Source: Paraburkholderia sp. BL25I1N1 (GTDB lineage Bacteria > Pseudomonadota > Gammaproteobacteria > Burkholderiales > Burkholderiaceae). From it: DNA of 64,000 nucleotides. Every line of letters starts with the position of its first letter. Position 1 is the first letter of the stretch. The DNA lies in contig NZ_PVZB01000020.1 in assembly GCF_003002025.1 (NCBI RefSeq), positions 102,051 through 166,050 on the forward strand, read 5' to 3'. This document shows, piece by piece, positions 34,975 through 43,182 of the stretch. Made by a program: the position numbers and the translations under genes. The notes under the pieces are model-generated. The model saw only the letters and a program-made list of their open reading frames with translations, was not told the origin of the DNA and did no database searches.

Positions 34975-36291
34975 TCAATCATGCGTGGTGCTGGTGTTGC
35001 GCGGAATCGTCACGAGCGTGAGCGCGGTAATCACGCCGAAGCCGATCAGCATCAGCGCGACCGGCCACGGCGCGCGCACTTGCGCATACAGCGCGGTCGC
35101 CACGAGCGGCGCGAGCCCGCCGGAAAACACCGAAGCGATTTCGTGGCCGAGCGCCATGCCCGAGTAACGCACCTCAGTGGGGAACAGTTCGCCCATCAAC
35201 GCGGGTTGTGTGCCGATCATGGCCGCGTGGCAGAAGGGCAGGCCGAGCACCAGCGAGAGGAACACCAGCATCGGTTGATGCGTGTCGATCAGCCAGAAGG
35301 CGGGAAACGCGATCACCACCAGCCCGAGCGCGCCGATCATGTATACGGGCCGCCGTCCGATCACATCCGATAGACGCCCCCACAATACGATCGTCACGAG
35401 TTCGAGCAGCATGGCGGCCATCACGCCGCCGAGCATCACCGAAACCGGCACGCCGATCGTCTTGCCGTACACCAGCACGAACGACAGAAAGATATACGTT
35501 CCGCCGTTTTCGGCGACGCGCAGACCCATCGCTTGCAAGACCTGCTTCGGATGATTGCGCAGCACCGTCAGCACAGGCATGTGCTTCGGTTTGGCGGCGG
35601 TGAAGTCGCGGCTCTCCGGCAAGCGCCGGCGAATGTACACGCCGACGCCGAAGATCAGCACGCTGGCCAGAAACGGCACACGCCAGCCCCACGACATGAA
35701 GCTTTCCACCGGCAGGCGCTGCACCAGATAGAACGCGGCCGCCGACAACACGAAGCCACCCGCCACACCCAATTGGCTGAACGCCGCATAGTAGCCGCGA
35801 CGATTGGCCGGCGCGCTCTCGCTGATCAGCAGCACGCCGCCGCCCCATTCGCCGCCTGACGCAATGCCCTGTACGACTCGCAAACACACGAGCGCAGCGG
35901 GCGCAAGAAAGCCGACTTGCGAGAATGTGGGCAACAGGCCGATGCCGAAGGTGGCCACGCCCATCATCATCAGCGTGATGACGAGCGCGCGCTTGCGGCC
36001 ATGCCGGTCGCCGATATGGCCGAACACGACACCGCCCAGCGGCCGCGCGAGGAAACCGATCGCGAAGCCCGCGAAAGCGGCCAGCGTGCCGAGTAGCGGA
36101 TCGCCGTGCAGCGGGAAGAACAATGGTCCGAAGATCAGCGCGGCGGCCGTGCCGTACAGAAAAAAGTCGTACCACTCGAGCGCATTGCCGAGCACGGAGG
36201 CGACAATGATCCGCCGCAAGGTTTGCGAGGTGGCCGGTGCCGTGGTTGCAGGTGGTGATCCGGCCGTGGGAGAAAGCGTGTCGTTTTGCAT
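34975..36291 (-). CDS. iacT2: MFS transporter of the IAA island
   Basis: 438 residues, metabolite:H+ symporter type (ALEWYDFFLYGTAAALIFGP near the N-terminus, HIGDRHGRKRALV after TM2, GASIGC-free second half with LWGRLSDVIGRRPVYM). It lies directly downstream of iacY on the same strand (40-bp gap). In P. phytofirmans an MFS protein and a tautomerase family protein in the iac region are linked to removal of dioxindole-3-acetate; gene order here matches that pair, so I use the name provisionally. Confidence 0.72.
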   Translation of the reverse strand: MQNDTLSPTAGSPPATTAPATSQTLRRIIVASVLGNALEWYDFFLYGTAAALIFGPLFFPLHGDPLLGTLAAFAGFAIGFLARPLGGVVFGHIGDRHGRKRALVITLMMMGVATFGIGLLPTFSQVGFLAPAALVCLRVVQGIASGGEWGGGVLLISESAPANRRGYYAAFSQLGVAGGFVLSAAAFYLVQRLPVESFMSWGWRVPFLASVLIFGVGVYIRRRLPESRDFTAAKPKHMPVLTVLRNHPKQVLQAMGLRVAENGGTYIFLSFVLVYGKTIGVPVSVMLGGVMAAMLLELVTIVLWGRLSDVIGRRPVYMIGALGLVVIAFPAFWLIDTHQPMLVFLSLVLGLPFCHAAMIGTQPALMGELFPTEVRYSGMALGHEIASVFSGGLAPLVATALYAQVRAPWPVALMLIGFGVITALTLVTIPRNTSTTHD

Positions 36292-36331
36292 CTGCGTGCC
36301 CGTTGGTTCGCGTCGACTAAAAGGAAGAGCG

Positions 36332-36715
36332 CTAGCGCCCCAGTGATTTCGCGGTCTGCCCGCCGATGCCGAAATTGGTATTCGGAATGTCCTTGATCAT
36401 CACGCGGGCGGCGTCGAGCGGCGTGTCGAGCACGTCCGCGCCGGTCCGGCTGAGCCCGGAGATCAGTGCTTCCTTCTGCGCGGGCGTGCGGCCCGCGATC
36501 AGGATCGCCACGATGGTCAGCAGCGGCGCCCGACCATTCGCGTTGCTCACGCCGCCCGAACCGAAATCGTGCGACGGCAGTTCACTCAGCAGAATCCGCA
36601 CCGATTCAGCGGGCGCGCCGATTGCCTTCACGGTCGCCTGAGTGAGGCCCGCGATCAACTGCGCCTTGCGCGCGGGCCAGTGTCCATCCGGCAAATAAAC
36701 TTCTAGTGTAGGCAT
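36332..36715 (-). CDS. iacY: Two-domain 4-oxalocrotonate-tautomerase-like protein
   Basis: 127 residues from the ATG at 36715; a GTG four codons upstream would bury the catalytic residue. After Met removal the protein begins with Pro (MPTLEVYLP), the catalytic base of this superfamily. It is a tandem duplication: domain 1 (2-60) and domain 2 (64-127) share the same plan, including the ends HDFGSGGVS and TNFGIGGQT. Domain 2 has an aligned but internal Pro64, which cannot be an N-terminal base. Partner of the MFS gene downstream, likely acting on dioxindole-3-acetate. Confidence 0.75.
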   Translation of the reverse strand: MPTLEVYLPDGHWPARKAQLIAGLTQATVKAIGAPAESVRILLSELPSHDFGSGGVSNANGRAPLLTIVAILIAGRTPAQKEALISGLSRTGADVLDTPLDAARVMIKDIPNTNFGIGGQTAKSLGR

Positions 36716-36755
36716 GGCTGCACTCACGGTTTTTGAAGACCAGAAGACCAGAAGA

Positions 36756-37256
36756 TCAGAGCAGAAAACCGATCGCGCTCAACGCTTCGGTCGAATCGAT
36801 CAGACGGATCACCTTCTGCACGATGCGCGGCTCGCCGCTCGTGAAACTGATGCGATGCGTGAGGTCCGCCGCGAACAGCGTCGACTTGCCGCGTTTATAA
36901 GCGACGATGACCTGTGCCGAATTCACCGTGACTTCATCGCTGGCGTCGCTCGTGAGCGTGAAGCGCGACACGGTGCGAACGGTGCGGGCAGCGTCGGTGG
37001 CCGATGCCGAATAGCCGGACGTCATGCGTTGCACGCGTTTTTCGCGCATGTCCTGATCGTCGTACGCGTAGTTCAGCGTGGCGGCGAAGTCGGTGGTGTC
37101 GTGCTCGATCGGCACCACGTAGAAGCCGGCCGGGTCCCACAGCGTGAGCCACTCGCGATAGTCCTTGCGGTCCAGCAACTCGGCTTCGCGCCAGATGAGT
37201 TCGATTGCGCCGGCAAAAGTCTTCTGCGAAAACAGCGTGTTCCTGTCGTCCATCAT
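36756..37256 (-). CDS. iacD: Ring-hydroxylating dioxygenase, small (beta) subunit
   Basis: 166 residues from the ATG at 37256, overlapping the iacC stop by four bases; the long upstream frame is a shadow of iacC. The beta-subunit fold (NTF2-like) is shown by REAELLDRKDYREWLTLWDP, AATLNYAYDDQDMREKRVQR and VQKVIRLIDS. It lacks cofactors and structurally supports the Rieske alpha subunit. With IacC and the reductase IacF it makes the three-part dioxygenase of the lower IAA route. Confidence 0.88.
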   Translation of the reverse strand: MMDDRNTLFSQKTFAGAIELIWREAELLDRKDYREWLTLWDPAGFYVVPIEHDTTDFAATLNYAYDDQDMREKRVQRMTSGYSASATDAARTVRTVSRFTLTSDASDEVTVNSAQVIVAYKRGKSTLFAADLTHRISFTSGEPRIVQKVIRLIDSTEALSAIGFLL

Positions 37257-38536
37257 GCCTGCTCCATCATCGTGCGCCATTGCGCGTACGCTTCGCGCAT
37301 GCCGGTTTCGTCGGTGGCGTGCGCGGTCTTTTCGCCGTTCGGCGCGGTGCTCTCGCGATTCAGGCCTCGGTTGACGAGAATCGGCAGATCGGGGCCGGCA
37401 TGCGAGCCGCGTTGCACGCGCTCCCATGCTTCGGCGTCGTCCGGGCTGCCGAAACCGAACGGGCCCTGGAAGTGTTCGTGAATGCGCAGGCGCACGCGGT
37501 TCGCTTCTTCGGGGCCGCCGTCCATGGCGAGCGCGACGTGACGGATCTCGGTCTCGTTCGCGGAAATGGGCCGCAGTACGCGGAAAAACGCCATCGACAA
37601 CGCGAGGTTCGGAAACAGATTCAGGTTGAAGCCGACGCCCATCAGCGAGCGCACGATGCGGCGCACTTCCTCCGGCGTGTGGTCCTTCGCGAGCGAGGCG
37701 GCGAGTTCTTCGAAGCGCTCGGGAATCGGCGCACCGTCGTCCTTGTCGAGATCGACGATTTCGGGCACCAGCACGGCGAGGCTGTGACCGTTGCCGAGCG
37801 AGCGGCAAAAGGCCTGGTCGCTCGTCATGAAGCTGGTGATCGCGGCGGCGGTTTCGTCGTCGATCGATTTCATCCACGATTTGTGGACCACGGGGAAGTG
37901 ATACAGGTCGGTGGTGTTCTCGAGCTGGATCTTCCAGTTGCCGTTAAAGCGGAAGCGGTGTTCGCCGTTGGCCTTGATCGGATAGCCCGCGCCTTGCTTC
38001 ATGAACAGATCGATCCACGGCCTGGCGCCGCCGAGGAAATCTTCCAGCGGCTCGATCTCCTGATTGAAGCTCGCGAAGATCAGGCCTTGATAGATGCCCA
38101 CGCGCAGACTGGCGAGCGGCAGTTCGGTCTTGTCGATCACGCCTTCGTAACCGTCGCCGTACGGCAGCGCGCGCAAGGCGCCGTCGAGGCCGTAGGTCCA
38201 GCTGTGATACGGGCACGTGAAGCCTTTCGCGTTGCCTTTGTGCTGTTCGCAGACGGTCGCGCCGCGATGACGGCAACGGTTCTGCAAGACGTTGACCGCG
38301 CCGCTCTTGTCGCGCACCACGATCACCGGCTGGCGGCCGATCGTGGTGGTGCGGAAGTCGCCCGGATTCGGCAGCTCGCTTTCGTGCGCGACCCAGATCC
38401 ACGTCTTGTAGAAAATGCGCTCGAGTTCCGCTTCGAAGACAGCCGGGTCGTAGTACAGCGAAGGGGCCACGCGGTCGGACTGCGCGCGCTGATACAACGC
38501 GCCCGTATCGACGGTCTGATATGAGGATTCGCTCAT
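37253..38536 (-). CDS. iacC: Rieske dioxygenase, large (alpha) subunit of IAA catabolism
   Basis: 427 residues from the ATG at 38536. The Rieske 2Fe-2S ligands are Cys88, His90, Cys108, His111 (CRH...CPYH with 17 residues between). The mononuclear iron site is Asp210, His213, His218 (NTTDLYHFPVVH). This is a complete terminal oxygenase. It probably dioxygenates an anthranilate-like or dioxindole-derived intermediate on the way to catechol. It is divergent from the LysR gene iacR1 with a 105-bp gap. Confidence 0.88.
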   Translation of the reverse strand: MSESSYQTVDTGALYQRAQSDRVAPSLYYDPAVFEAELERIFYKTWIWVAHESELPNPGDFRTTTIGRQPVIVVRDKSGAVNVLQNRCRHRGATVCEQHKGNAKGFTCPYHSWTYGLDGALRALPYGDGYEGVIDKTELPLASLRVGIYQGLIFASFNQEIEPLEDFLGGARPWIDLFMKQGAGYPIKANGEHRFRFNGNWKIQLENTTDLYHFPVVHKSWMKSIDDETAAAITSFMTSDQAFCRSLGNGHSLAVLVPEIVDLDKDDGAPIPERFEELAASLAKDHTPEEVRRIVRSLMGVGFNLNLFPNLALSMAFFRVLRPISANETEIRHVALAMDGGPEEANRVRLRIHEHFQGPFGFGSPDDAEAWERVQRGSHAGPDLPILVNRGLNRESTAPNGEKTAHATDETGMREAYAQWRTMMEQA

Positions 38537-38583
38537 GGCTCGTGTAGGTGGGGTGGTCGATGAAGGCAAGTTTCGTTGACTAC

Positions 38584-38597
38584 TTGATATGCGTCAA
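38584..38597. promoter_or_regulatory. Possible IacR1 operator TTGA-N6-TCAA
   Basis: TTGATATGCGTCAA is an inverted repeat with 4-bp arms in the gap between the divergent iacC and iacR1 genes. It is the clearest palindrome there. LysR binding is inferred. Confidence 0.35.
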
Positions 38598-38641
38598 ATT
38601 GATCTAAAATGAAATATGAAATCAATCGCATGGATATCTCG

Positions 38642-39562
38642 ATGAACTCGTTGGATCACGTCGACCTCAATTTGCTGCGCGTTTTTCAGGCGATCGTCGA
38701 AGAGCGCAGCCTGACTCGTGCGGGCGAGCGGCTGGCGCTCTCGCAGCCGGCCATCAGCTATTCGCTGGGGCGTTTGCGCACGCTGTTCGACGATCCGCTC
38801 TTCATCCGCACGCGCGCCGGCATGCAGCCCACACCCATCGCGCTGGAACTGTCGACCATCGTGTCCCGCGCGCTCGACACCGTGCGCGAAGCGCTGCGTT
38901 ACGCGGAGCATTTCGACCCGGCGGTGAGCACGCGGACCTTCCGGCTGTCGCTATCAGATGCGGGCGAACTGGCCTATCTGCCGCCGATCTGCGAGGCGTT
39001 GCATCGGCAGGCGCCGCGTGTGAAGCTGCGTATCGAGCCGCTGCCGGTCGAGGAAATGGAAGATGCACTGCGCGCGAGCCGGCTCGATTTCGCCATCGGC
39101 AATCTGCCCACGCTGACCGCGCGCACGCGGCATCAGGCGCTGTTCGAAGAGACGTACGTGTGTATGACGAGGAAGCGGCGCGGCTTGCCGCGCACGAAAG
39201 AGCTGAGCCTGAAGGCGTTTCTGGATGCGTCGCACGTGCAGATCACGTCGGTCGAACACAGCCACCACGCGCTCGACGACGAATTCCGCGCGCAAGGCGT
39301 CGGGCGTCATATCGCGCTGGAACTACCGCATTTCGTGGCGTTGCCGAGTGTATTGGCCGTCACCGATCTGTTCGCTACGCTCCCGCGCCGCCTCGCGCAT
39401 ATTTTCAATCGCGACGGCGGTTTTCAGATCTATGATTTGCCCGTGACCTTACCGATTGCGGCGGTCACGATGCATTGGCACGAGCATTTCGATCAGGACG
39501 AGGGCAACGTGTGGCTGCGCAATCTGATGGCGGATATCGTGAGGCGCTTCGACGAGAAGTGA
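38642..39562 (+). CDS. iacR1: LysR-type regulator, probable IacR1
   Basis: 306 residues from the ATG at 38642, the start giving a standard LysR N-terminus (MNSLDHVDLNLLRVFQAIVE, LSQPAISYSLGRLRTLF); in-frame ATGs at 38609 and 38630 are less likely. It has the DNA-binding type seen in NodD/LinR-like LysR proteins. Divergent from iacC-D and convergent with catR. In P. phytofirmans a LysR regulator responding to dioxindole-3-acetate controls part of the iac genes; this gene's place suits that role. Confidence 0.75.
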   Translation: MNSLDHVDLNLLRVFQAIVEERSLTRAGERLALSQPAISYSLGRLRTLFDDPLFIRTRAGMQPTPIALELSTIVSRALDTVREALRYAEHFDPAVSTRTFRLSLSDAGELAYLPPICEALHRQAPRVKLRIEPLPVEEMEDALRASRLDFAIGNLPTLTARTRHQALFEETYVCMTRKRRGLPRTKELSLKAFLDASHVQITSVEHSHHALDDEFRAQGVGRHIALELPHFVALPSVLAVTDLFATLPRRLAHIFNRDGGFQIYDLPVTLPIAAVTMHWHEHFDQDEGNVWLRNLMADIVRRFDEK

Positions 39563-39581
39563 AGGCCAGGCTCTCAGTACT

Positions 39582-40469
39582 TCAGACCTTTTTGAACAGG
39601 TCTCGCGCGATCGAACACAGCAGCGTGGTGGTCGGCGATTCGTCCTGCAAGCGGCGGCTCATGATGATCGGCGACGCGACGTTGGCCGCCGGAATCGGCC
39701 GGTACACCACACCGTGCGCGCGCAAACCTTCCACGCTTTCCGGCACGAGGCACACGCCCACTTGCGCCGCCACCAGGCCCAACGCGGTCTGCAATTCGCG
39801 CACTTCATGAATCGCCTTCGGCTCCAACGCATGATCGTGCATGGCCGATAGCTGCTGATCGGCGTAGCTCGGCCGCGGCGTGCTCGGGTAGACGATCAAG
39901 GTTTCCTGCGCCAGCGCCGCCAGCGTCAGCGGCTTCTTTTGTCGGGCGAGCGGATGGTCTTGCGGCAATGCGGCGATCATTCTTTCTTCCAGAAGCACCT
40001 CGCGCGCGAGTTGCGCGTCGTCGAAACGCAGGCGGCCGAAGCCCACATCGATGCGCCCGCCCTTGAGCGCCCCGAGTTGTTCGATGGTGAACATTTCGAT
40101 CAGCGACAGCTCGATATGGGGCGCGGCCTCGCGAAACGCGCGGATCACCGCGGGGAGCGCGCCATACAGAGTCGACGGCACGAAGCCGATCACCACGCGC
40201 TCAGCCAGTTGCGCGAGACGGCGCGTGAGCGGCGCGAGTTCGTCCGCTTCGTCGATGAGACGCCTGGCTTGCGCATAGAAAATCCGCCCGGCTTCGGTCA
40301 ACCGCAGCGGCCGCGAGCCGCGCTCGAACAGCGCCAGGCCGACGCTTTCCTCGATCTGCTGGATCTGGCGGCTGAGCGGCGGCTGCGTCATGTGCAGACG
40401 TTGAGCCGCCCGCGTGATGTTCATTTCTTCGGCGACCGCGATGAAATAGCGGAGTTGGCGAAGTTCCAT
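39582..40469 (-). CDS. catR: LysR-type regulator of the catechol branch
   Basis: 295 residues, close to the CatR/BenM group: MELRQLRYFIAVAEEMNITR, RLHMTQPPLSRQIQQIEESV, and effector domain VVIGFVPSTLYGALPAVIRA. It is divergent from catB-catA-catC, and the matching ATAC-N7-GTAT operator is next to its own start, consistent with autoregulation. The usual co-inducer is cis,cis-muconate. Confidence 0.85.
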   Translation of the reverse strand: MELRQLRYFIAVAEEMNITRAAQRLHMTQPPLSRQIQQIEESVGLALFERGSRPLRLTEAGRIFYAQARRLIDEADELAPLTRRLAQLAERVVIGFVPSTLYGALPAVIRAFREAAPHIELSLIEMFTIEQLGALKGGRIDVGFGRLRFDDAQLAREVLLEERMIAALPQDHPLARQKKPLTLAALAQETLIVYPSTPRPSYADQQLSAMHDHALEPKAIHEVRELQTALGLVAAQVGVCLVPESVEGLRAHGVVYRPIPAANVASPIIMSRRLQDESPTTTLLCSIARDLFKKV

Positions 40470-40471
40470 GC

Positions 40472-40486
40472 ATACCCCTACGGTAT
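40472..40486. promoter_or_regulatory. CatR/BenM-type operator ATAC-N7-GTAT
   Basis: ATACCCCTACGGTAT is a perfect ATAC-N7-GTAT palindrome, the consensus described for CatM/BenM/CatR regulators. It lies three bases before the catR start and about 87 bp before catB. Confidence 0.7.
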
Positions 40487-40572
40487 GGAAGTAGTCGGAA
40501 TCGGTGTTGGACTGCTTCGCGGGTTGTTTCTACTATTGGGGCTCCCGGTTCAGCAGTTCAGGAGAGCAACGA

Positions 40573-41730
40573 ATGATAGCAACACCCGTGAAGATCGAGA
40601 GCGTGGAGACGATTCTCGTCGACGTACCGACGATCCGTCCGCACCGCCTCTCGGTCGCAACGATGAACTGCCAGACGCTGGTGCTGGTGCGCATCCGTTG
40701 CGCCGACGGGTTGGTCGGCGTGGGCGAGGGCACCACGATCGGCGGCCTCGCGTACGGCGAGGAAAGCCCGGAAAGTATCAAGGTCAATATCGACACCTAT
40801 TTCGCGCCATTGCTCAAAGGCATGGACGCGACCCGTCCAGGCGCCGCGATGGCGAAACTGCGCGAATTGTTTCAGGGCAACCGCTTTGCGAAGTCCGCGC
40901 TGGAAACGGCGTTGTTCGATGCGCAGGCACAGCGCCTCGGCGTGCCGCTGTCGGAACTGTTCGGCGGCCGTGTGCGCGATTCCGTGGACGTGGCGTGGAC
41001 GCTCGCGAGCGGCGACACGCAACGCGATATCGACGAAGCAGAGCAGGTGTACGAGACGAAGCGCCATCGCGTGTTCAAGCTGAAGATCGGCACGCGCGCC
41101 GTGGCCGAGGACGTGGCGCATGTCGTCGCGATCCAGAAAGCGGTGGAAGGACGCGGCGAAGTGCGCGTCGACGTGAACCAGGCGTGGAGCGAATCCGACG
41201 CGATCTGGGCCGCGCGGCGCTTTGCCGATGCGGGCGTGACGCTGATCGAGCAACCCATCGCGGCGGAGAATCGCGCGGGCCTCAAGCGTCTGACCGATTT
41301 CGCTCTCGTGCCGGTCATGGCCGACGAAGCGCTGCACGGGCCGGCCGATGCATTTGCGGTGGCCAGCGCGCGCGGCGCCAATGTGTTCGCCGTGAAGATC
41401 GCGCAATCAGGCGGCCTGGTGGGCGCCGCGCACGTGGCGGCCATTGCGTCGGCCGCGAACATCGATCTGTACGGCGGCACGATGCTCGAAGGCGCGGTCG
41501 GCACGATCGCTTCCGCGCAACTCTTCAGCACCTTTGGCGAGTTGAAGTGGGGCACGGAACTGTTCGGCCCCTTGCTGCTGACCGAGGAGATTCTCACCGA
41601 ACCGCTGCGCTACGAGAATTTCGCGCTGCATTTGCCGCAAGGTCCGGGTCTCGGCATCACGCTCGACTGGGACAAGATCGACCACCTGCGACGCGATACG
41701 CGCAAAGGCGCCAGCGTCAGCACGAACTGA
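40573..41730 (+). CDS. catB: Muconate cycloisomerase
   Basis: 385 residues from the ATG at 40573 (GGAGAG upstream). The enolase-superfamily barrel has the Lys-x-Lys base (HRVFKLKIG), metal ligands in VRVDVNQAW, LIEQPI and VMADEA, and the second base Lys in AVKIAQSGG. It converts cis,cis-muconate to muconolactone. First gene of catB-catA-catC, serving catechol formed from IAA. Confidence 0.93.
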   Translation: MIATPVKIESVETILVDVPTIRPHRLSVATMNCQTLVLVRIRCADGLVGVGEGTTIGGLAYGEESPESIKVNIDTYFAPLLKGMDATRPGAAMAKLRELFQGNRFAKSALETALFDAQAQRLGVPLSELFGGRVRDSVDVAWTLASGDTQRDIDEAEQVYETKRHRVFKLKIGTRAVAEDVAHVVAIQKAVEGRGEVRVDVNQAWSESDAIWAARRFADAGVTLIEQPIAAENRAGLKRLTDFALVPVMADEALHGPADAFAVASARGANVFAVKIAQSGGLVGAAHVAAIASAANIDLYGGTMLEGAVGTIASAQLFSTFGELKWGTELFGPLLLTEEILTEPLRYENFALHLPQGPGLGITLDWDKIDHLRRDTRKGASVSTN

Positions 41731-41793
41731 AGCATTGAAGCACTGAAGGCTCATCCGTTAGCCATCCAGAACATCAATCGAAGGAGATACCCC

Positions 41794-42702
41794 ATGAACA
41801 AGCAAGCTATCGACGCGCTGCTCAATAAGATCAACGACAGCGCCACCAGCGAAGGCAATCCGCGCACCAGGCAGATCGTCAACCGGATCGTGCAGGATCT
41901 GTTCTATACGATCGAAGATCTCGACGTGCAGCCCGCCGAATTCTGGACCGCGCTGAATTATCTCGGCGACGCCGGCAAGAGCGGCGAACTCGGTTTGCTG
42001 GCCGCGGGTCTGGGTTTCGAGCATTTTCTCGATCTGCGTCTGGATGAAGCGGAGGCGAAGGCCGGCATCGAAGGCGGCACGCCGCGCACGATTGAAGGCC
42101 CGTTGTACGTGGCCGGTGCGCCGGTCTCCGACGGGCACGCGCGACTGGACGACGGCACCGATCCGGGCCAGACGCTGATCATGCGCGGCCGCGTGCTCGG
42201 CGAAGACGGCAAGCCGCTCGCTCACGCGCTCGTCGAAGTGTGGCACGCGAACCATCTGGGCAACTACTCGTACTTCGACAAATCGCAACCGGCCTTCAAT
42301 CTGCGCCGCTCGATCCGTACCGACGCCGAAGGCAAATACAGCTTCCGCAGCGTCGTGCCGGTCGGCTATAGCGTGCCGCCGCAAGGGCAGACCCAACTGT
42401 TGCTCGATCAGCTCGGCCGGCATGGGCATCGTCCGGCGCATATTCACTTCTTCGTATCCGCGCCTGGATTCCGCAAGCTGACCACGCAGATCAACATCGA
42501 CGGCGATCCGTATCTGTGGGACGACTTCGCCTTCGCCACGCGCGACGGTCTCGTGCCGGCGGTCAAGCAGGCTGAGGGCGCCGAAGGCAAACCGTATGGC
42601 GTGGACGGCAATTTCGCGCTGATCGATTTCGACTTCACGCTGTTCAAGGAGCGCGACAACCTGCCGGACGCTGAAGTGGAGCGTCTGCGCGCTGAAGCCT
42701 GA
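41794..42702 (+). CDS. catA: Catechol 1,2-dioxygenase
   Basis: 302 residues. An N-terminal helical dimerisation domain (1-100) precedes the intradiol dioxygenase barrel. Iron ligands are the Tyr of NYSYFD, the Tyr of VGYSVPPQG and the two His of GHRPAHIHF. It cleaves catechol between its hydroxyls to cis,cis-muconate. A good AGGAG precedes the ATG. The gap to catB is 63 bp and to catC 140 bp. Confidence 0.95.
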   Translation: MNKQAIDALLNKINDSATSEGNPRTRQIVNRIVQDLFYTIEDLDVQPAEFWTALNYLGDAGKSGELGLLAAGLGFEHFLDLRLDEAEAKAGIEGGTPRTIEGPLYVAGAPVSDGHARLDDGTDPGQTLIMRGRVLGEDGKPLAHALVEVWHANHLGNYSYFDKSQPAFNLRRSIRTDAEGKYSFRSVVPVGYSVPPQGQTQLLLDQLGRHGHRPAHIHFFVSAPGFRKLTTQINIDGDPYLWDDFAFATRDGLVPAVKQAEGAEGKPYGVDGNFALIDFDFTLFKERDNLPDAEVERLRAEA

Positions 42703-42842
42703 TGCCGCTTTTGCAGGGCTGAAGCGGGGCGTTTGAGAGAAAAGGCCCGCACGTATCGCACGAATCTGTCGGCCCTGGTTGCGCGGCGCGATTGGCCGGG
42801 CCGCCAGGGCTTTTAAGTCACCGATCAGAGAGGAGAGCAAGC

Positions 42843-43133
42843 ATGCTGTTTCACGTTGAGATGACCGTCCACCTTCCGGCCGATATGGATGCGGAACGCG
42901 CCGCGCGCCTGAAGGCCGATGAGAAAGCGATGTCGCAAAGGCTGCAACAGGAGGGCGTGTGGCGGCACCTGTGGCGCATTGCCGGCCGCTACGCGAATAT
43001 CAGCGTGTTCGACGTGCAGAGCCCCGCGCATCTGCACGACGTGCTGAGCCAGTTGCCGCTGTTTCCGTATATGGATGTCGAAGTGCGCGCGCTGTGCCGG
43101 CATGCGTCGTCGATTCGCGACGACGACCGGTAA
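42843..43133 (+). CDS. catC: Muconolactone delta-isomerase
   Basis: 96 residues from the ATG at 42843, which has GAGAGGAGAG nearby; a codon at 42792 would add non-homologous residues. MLFHVEMTVHLPADMD and WRIAGRYANISVFDV are characteristic. The product converts muconolactone to 3-oxoadipate enol-lactone. Last gene of the cat operon; a hairpin follows 16 bp after its stop. Confidence 0.94.
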   Translation: MLFHVEMTVHLPADMDAERAARLKADEKAMSQRLQQEGVWRHLWRIAGRYANISVFDVQSPAHLHDVLSQLPLFPYMDVEVRALCRHASSIRDDDR

Positions 43134-43149
43134 TAGAAGGCGTTTGAGA

Positions 43150-43173
43150 AAGGTGCTGTCAATGCAGCACCTT
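43150..43173. terminator. Hairpin between convergent catC and iacF
   Basis: AAGGTGCTG-tcaatg-CAGCACCTT is a perfect 9-bp stem with a six-base loop, located between two convergent stop codons (43133 and 43183). The A/T at the stem base could serve both directions. Confidence 0.6.
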
Positions 43174-43182
43174 GTTGATGCT

